A stretch of 64,000 nt of DNA from Amphritea sp. GTDB taxonomy: Bacteria > Pseudomonadota > Gammaproteobacteria > Pseudomonadales > Balneatricaceae. Below the pieces are notes generated by a model, which did not search any database, was not told the origin of the DNA, and saw only the letters and a list, made by a program, of their open reading frames with translations. Position 1 is the first letter of the stretch. Each line of letters opens with the position of its first letter. Of the stretch, positions 63,911 to 64,000 are shown piece after piece. Both the position numbers and the translations under genes were made by a program. The stretch is from contig NZ_JADGEW010000015.1 in the NCBI RefSeq assembly GCF_016744155.1, positions 33,669 to 97,668 of the forward strand. The letters are read 5' to 3'.

Positions 63911-64000
63911 GAGCAACGAGCAACGAGCAACGAGCAACGAGCAACGAGCAACGAGCAACGAGCAACGAGCAACGAGCAACGAGCAACGAGCAACGAGCAA
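63911..64000. repeat. GAGCAAC heptanucleotide tandem array (runs off window)
   Basis: There are twelve full perfect copies of GAGCAAC plus six bases of a thirteenth up to the window edge. The reverse-complement unit GTTGCTC also occurs once at 63773-63779. No ORF start or promoter context is visible here, so a phase-variation role cannot be judged. The true length is unknown. Confidence 0.95.

Noticed and set aside
63911..64000. CRISPR array at the window edge
   Set aside because: A 7-base unit without spacers is a simple tandem repeat.

Overview
The window looks like a chromosome segment of a marine gammaproteobacterium, most like the Oceanospirillales/Oceanospirillaceae. The reasons are the core block pncC-recA-recX-alaS-lysC-csrA-tRNA-Ser/Arg, a Na+-pumping oxaloacetate decarboxylase operon oadGAB, and REP-type palindromes. 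The genus cannot be fixed from sequence alone.

Bases 1-17,795 are the serotype-specific and export part of an ABC-dependent (group 2/3, Kps-type) capsule locus. It opens with the end of a KpsE-like export protein. Three tightly coupled genes follow: a coiled-coil protein, a methyltransferase-like coiled-coil protein and a BNR/polysaccharide-lyase-like protein. Then come six glycosyltransferase-type genes, several with two catalytic modules, one hexapeptide acyltransferase, and KpsC, the two-module Kdo transferase. This part is visibly A+T rich compared with the core genes.

Bases 17,937-31,447 are the most unusual part. They hold an SDR, KpsS, an alpha-oxoamine synthase (serine palmitoyltransferase/AONS fold), a 2522-residue highly reducing type I polyketide/fatty-acid synthase with no thioesterase, and, divergently, a cytochrome P450 and an LpxL/HtrB-like acyltransferase. 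The synthase, oxoamine synthase and SDR match the rhizobial rkpA/rkpG/rkpH capsule-lipid genes. Their combined logic is that of a sphingoid base: acyl chain, decarboxylative condensation with an amino acid, then ketone reduction. Together with the P450 and the acyltransferase it reads as a pathway for a hydroxylated, possibly acylated long-chain amino-alcohol, plausibly the lipid on which KpsS/KpsC start the capsule linker.

Bases 31,533-38,603 are conserved housekeeping: pncC, SOS-regulated recA, recX, alaS, lysC, csrA, one tRNA-Ser(GCT) and three identical tRNA-Arg(ACG).

Bases 38,764-58,265 are a type I secretion island. On the minus strand are two non-identical ABC subunits and a HlyD-type fusion protein. 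The two ABC subunits carry complementary defects that predict an obligate heterodimer. Divergent from them is a 4698-residue RTX adhesin with 33 recognisable VCBS-type repeats (plus one divergent), two copies of a LamG/cadherin-like block, 13 RTX nonapeptides and a C-terminal secretion signal.

Bases 58,502-63,621 hold thiI and oadG-oadA-oadB. The window ends in a REP inverted pair and a long GAGCAAC heptamer array that runs off the edge.
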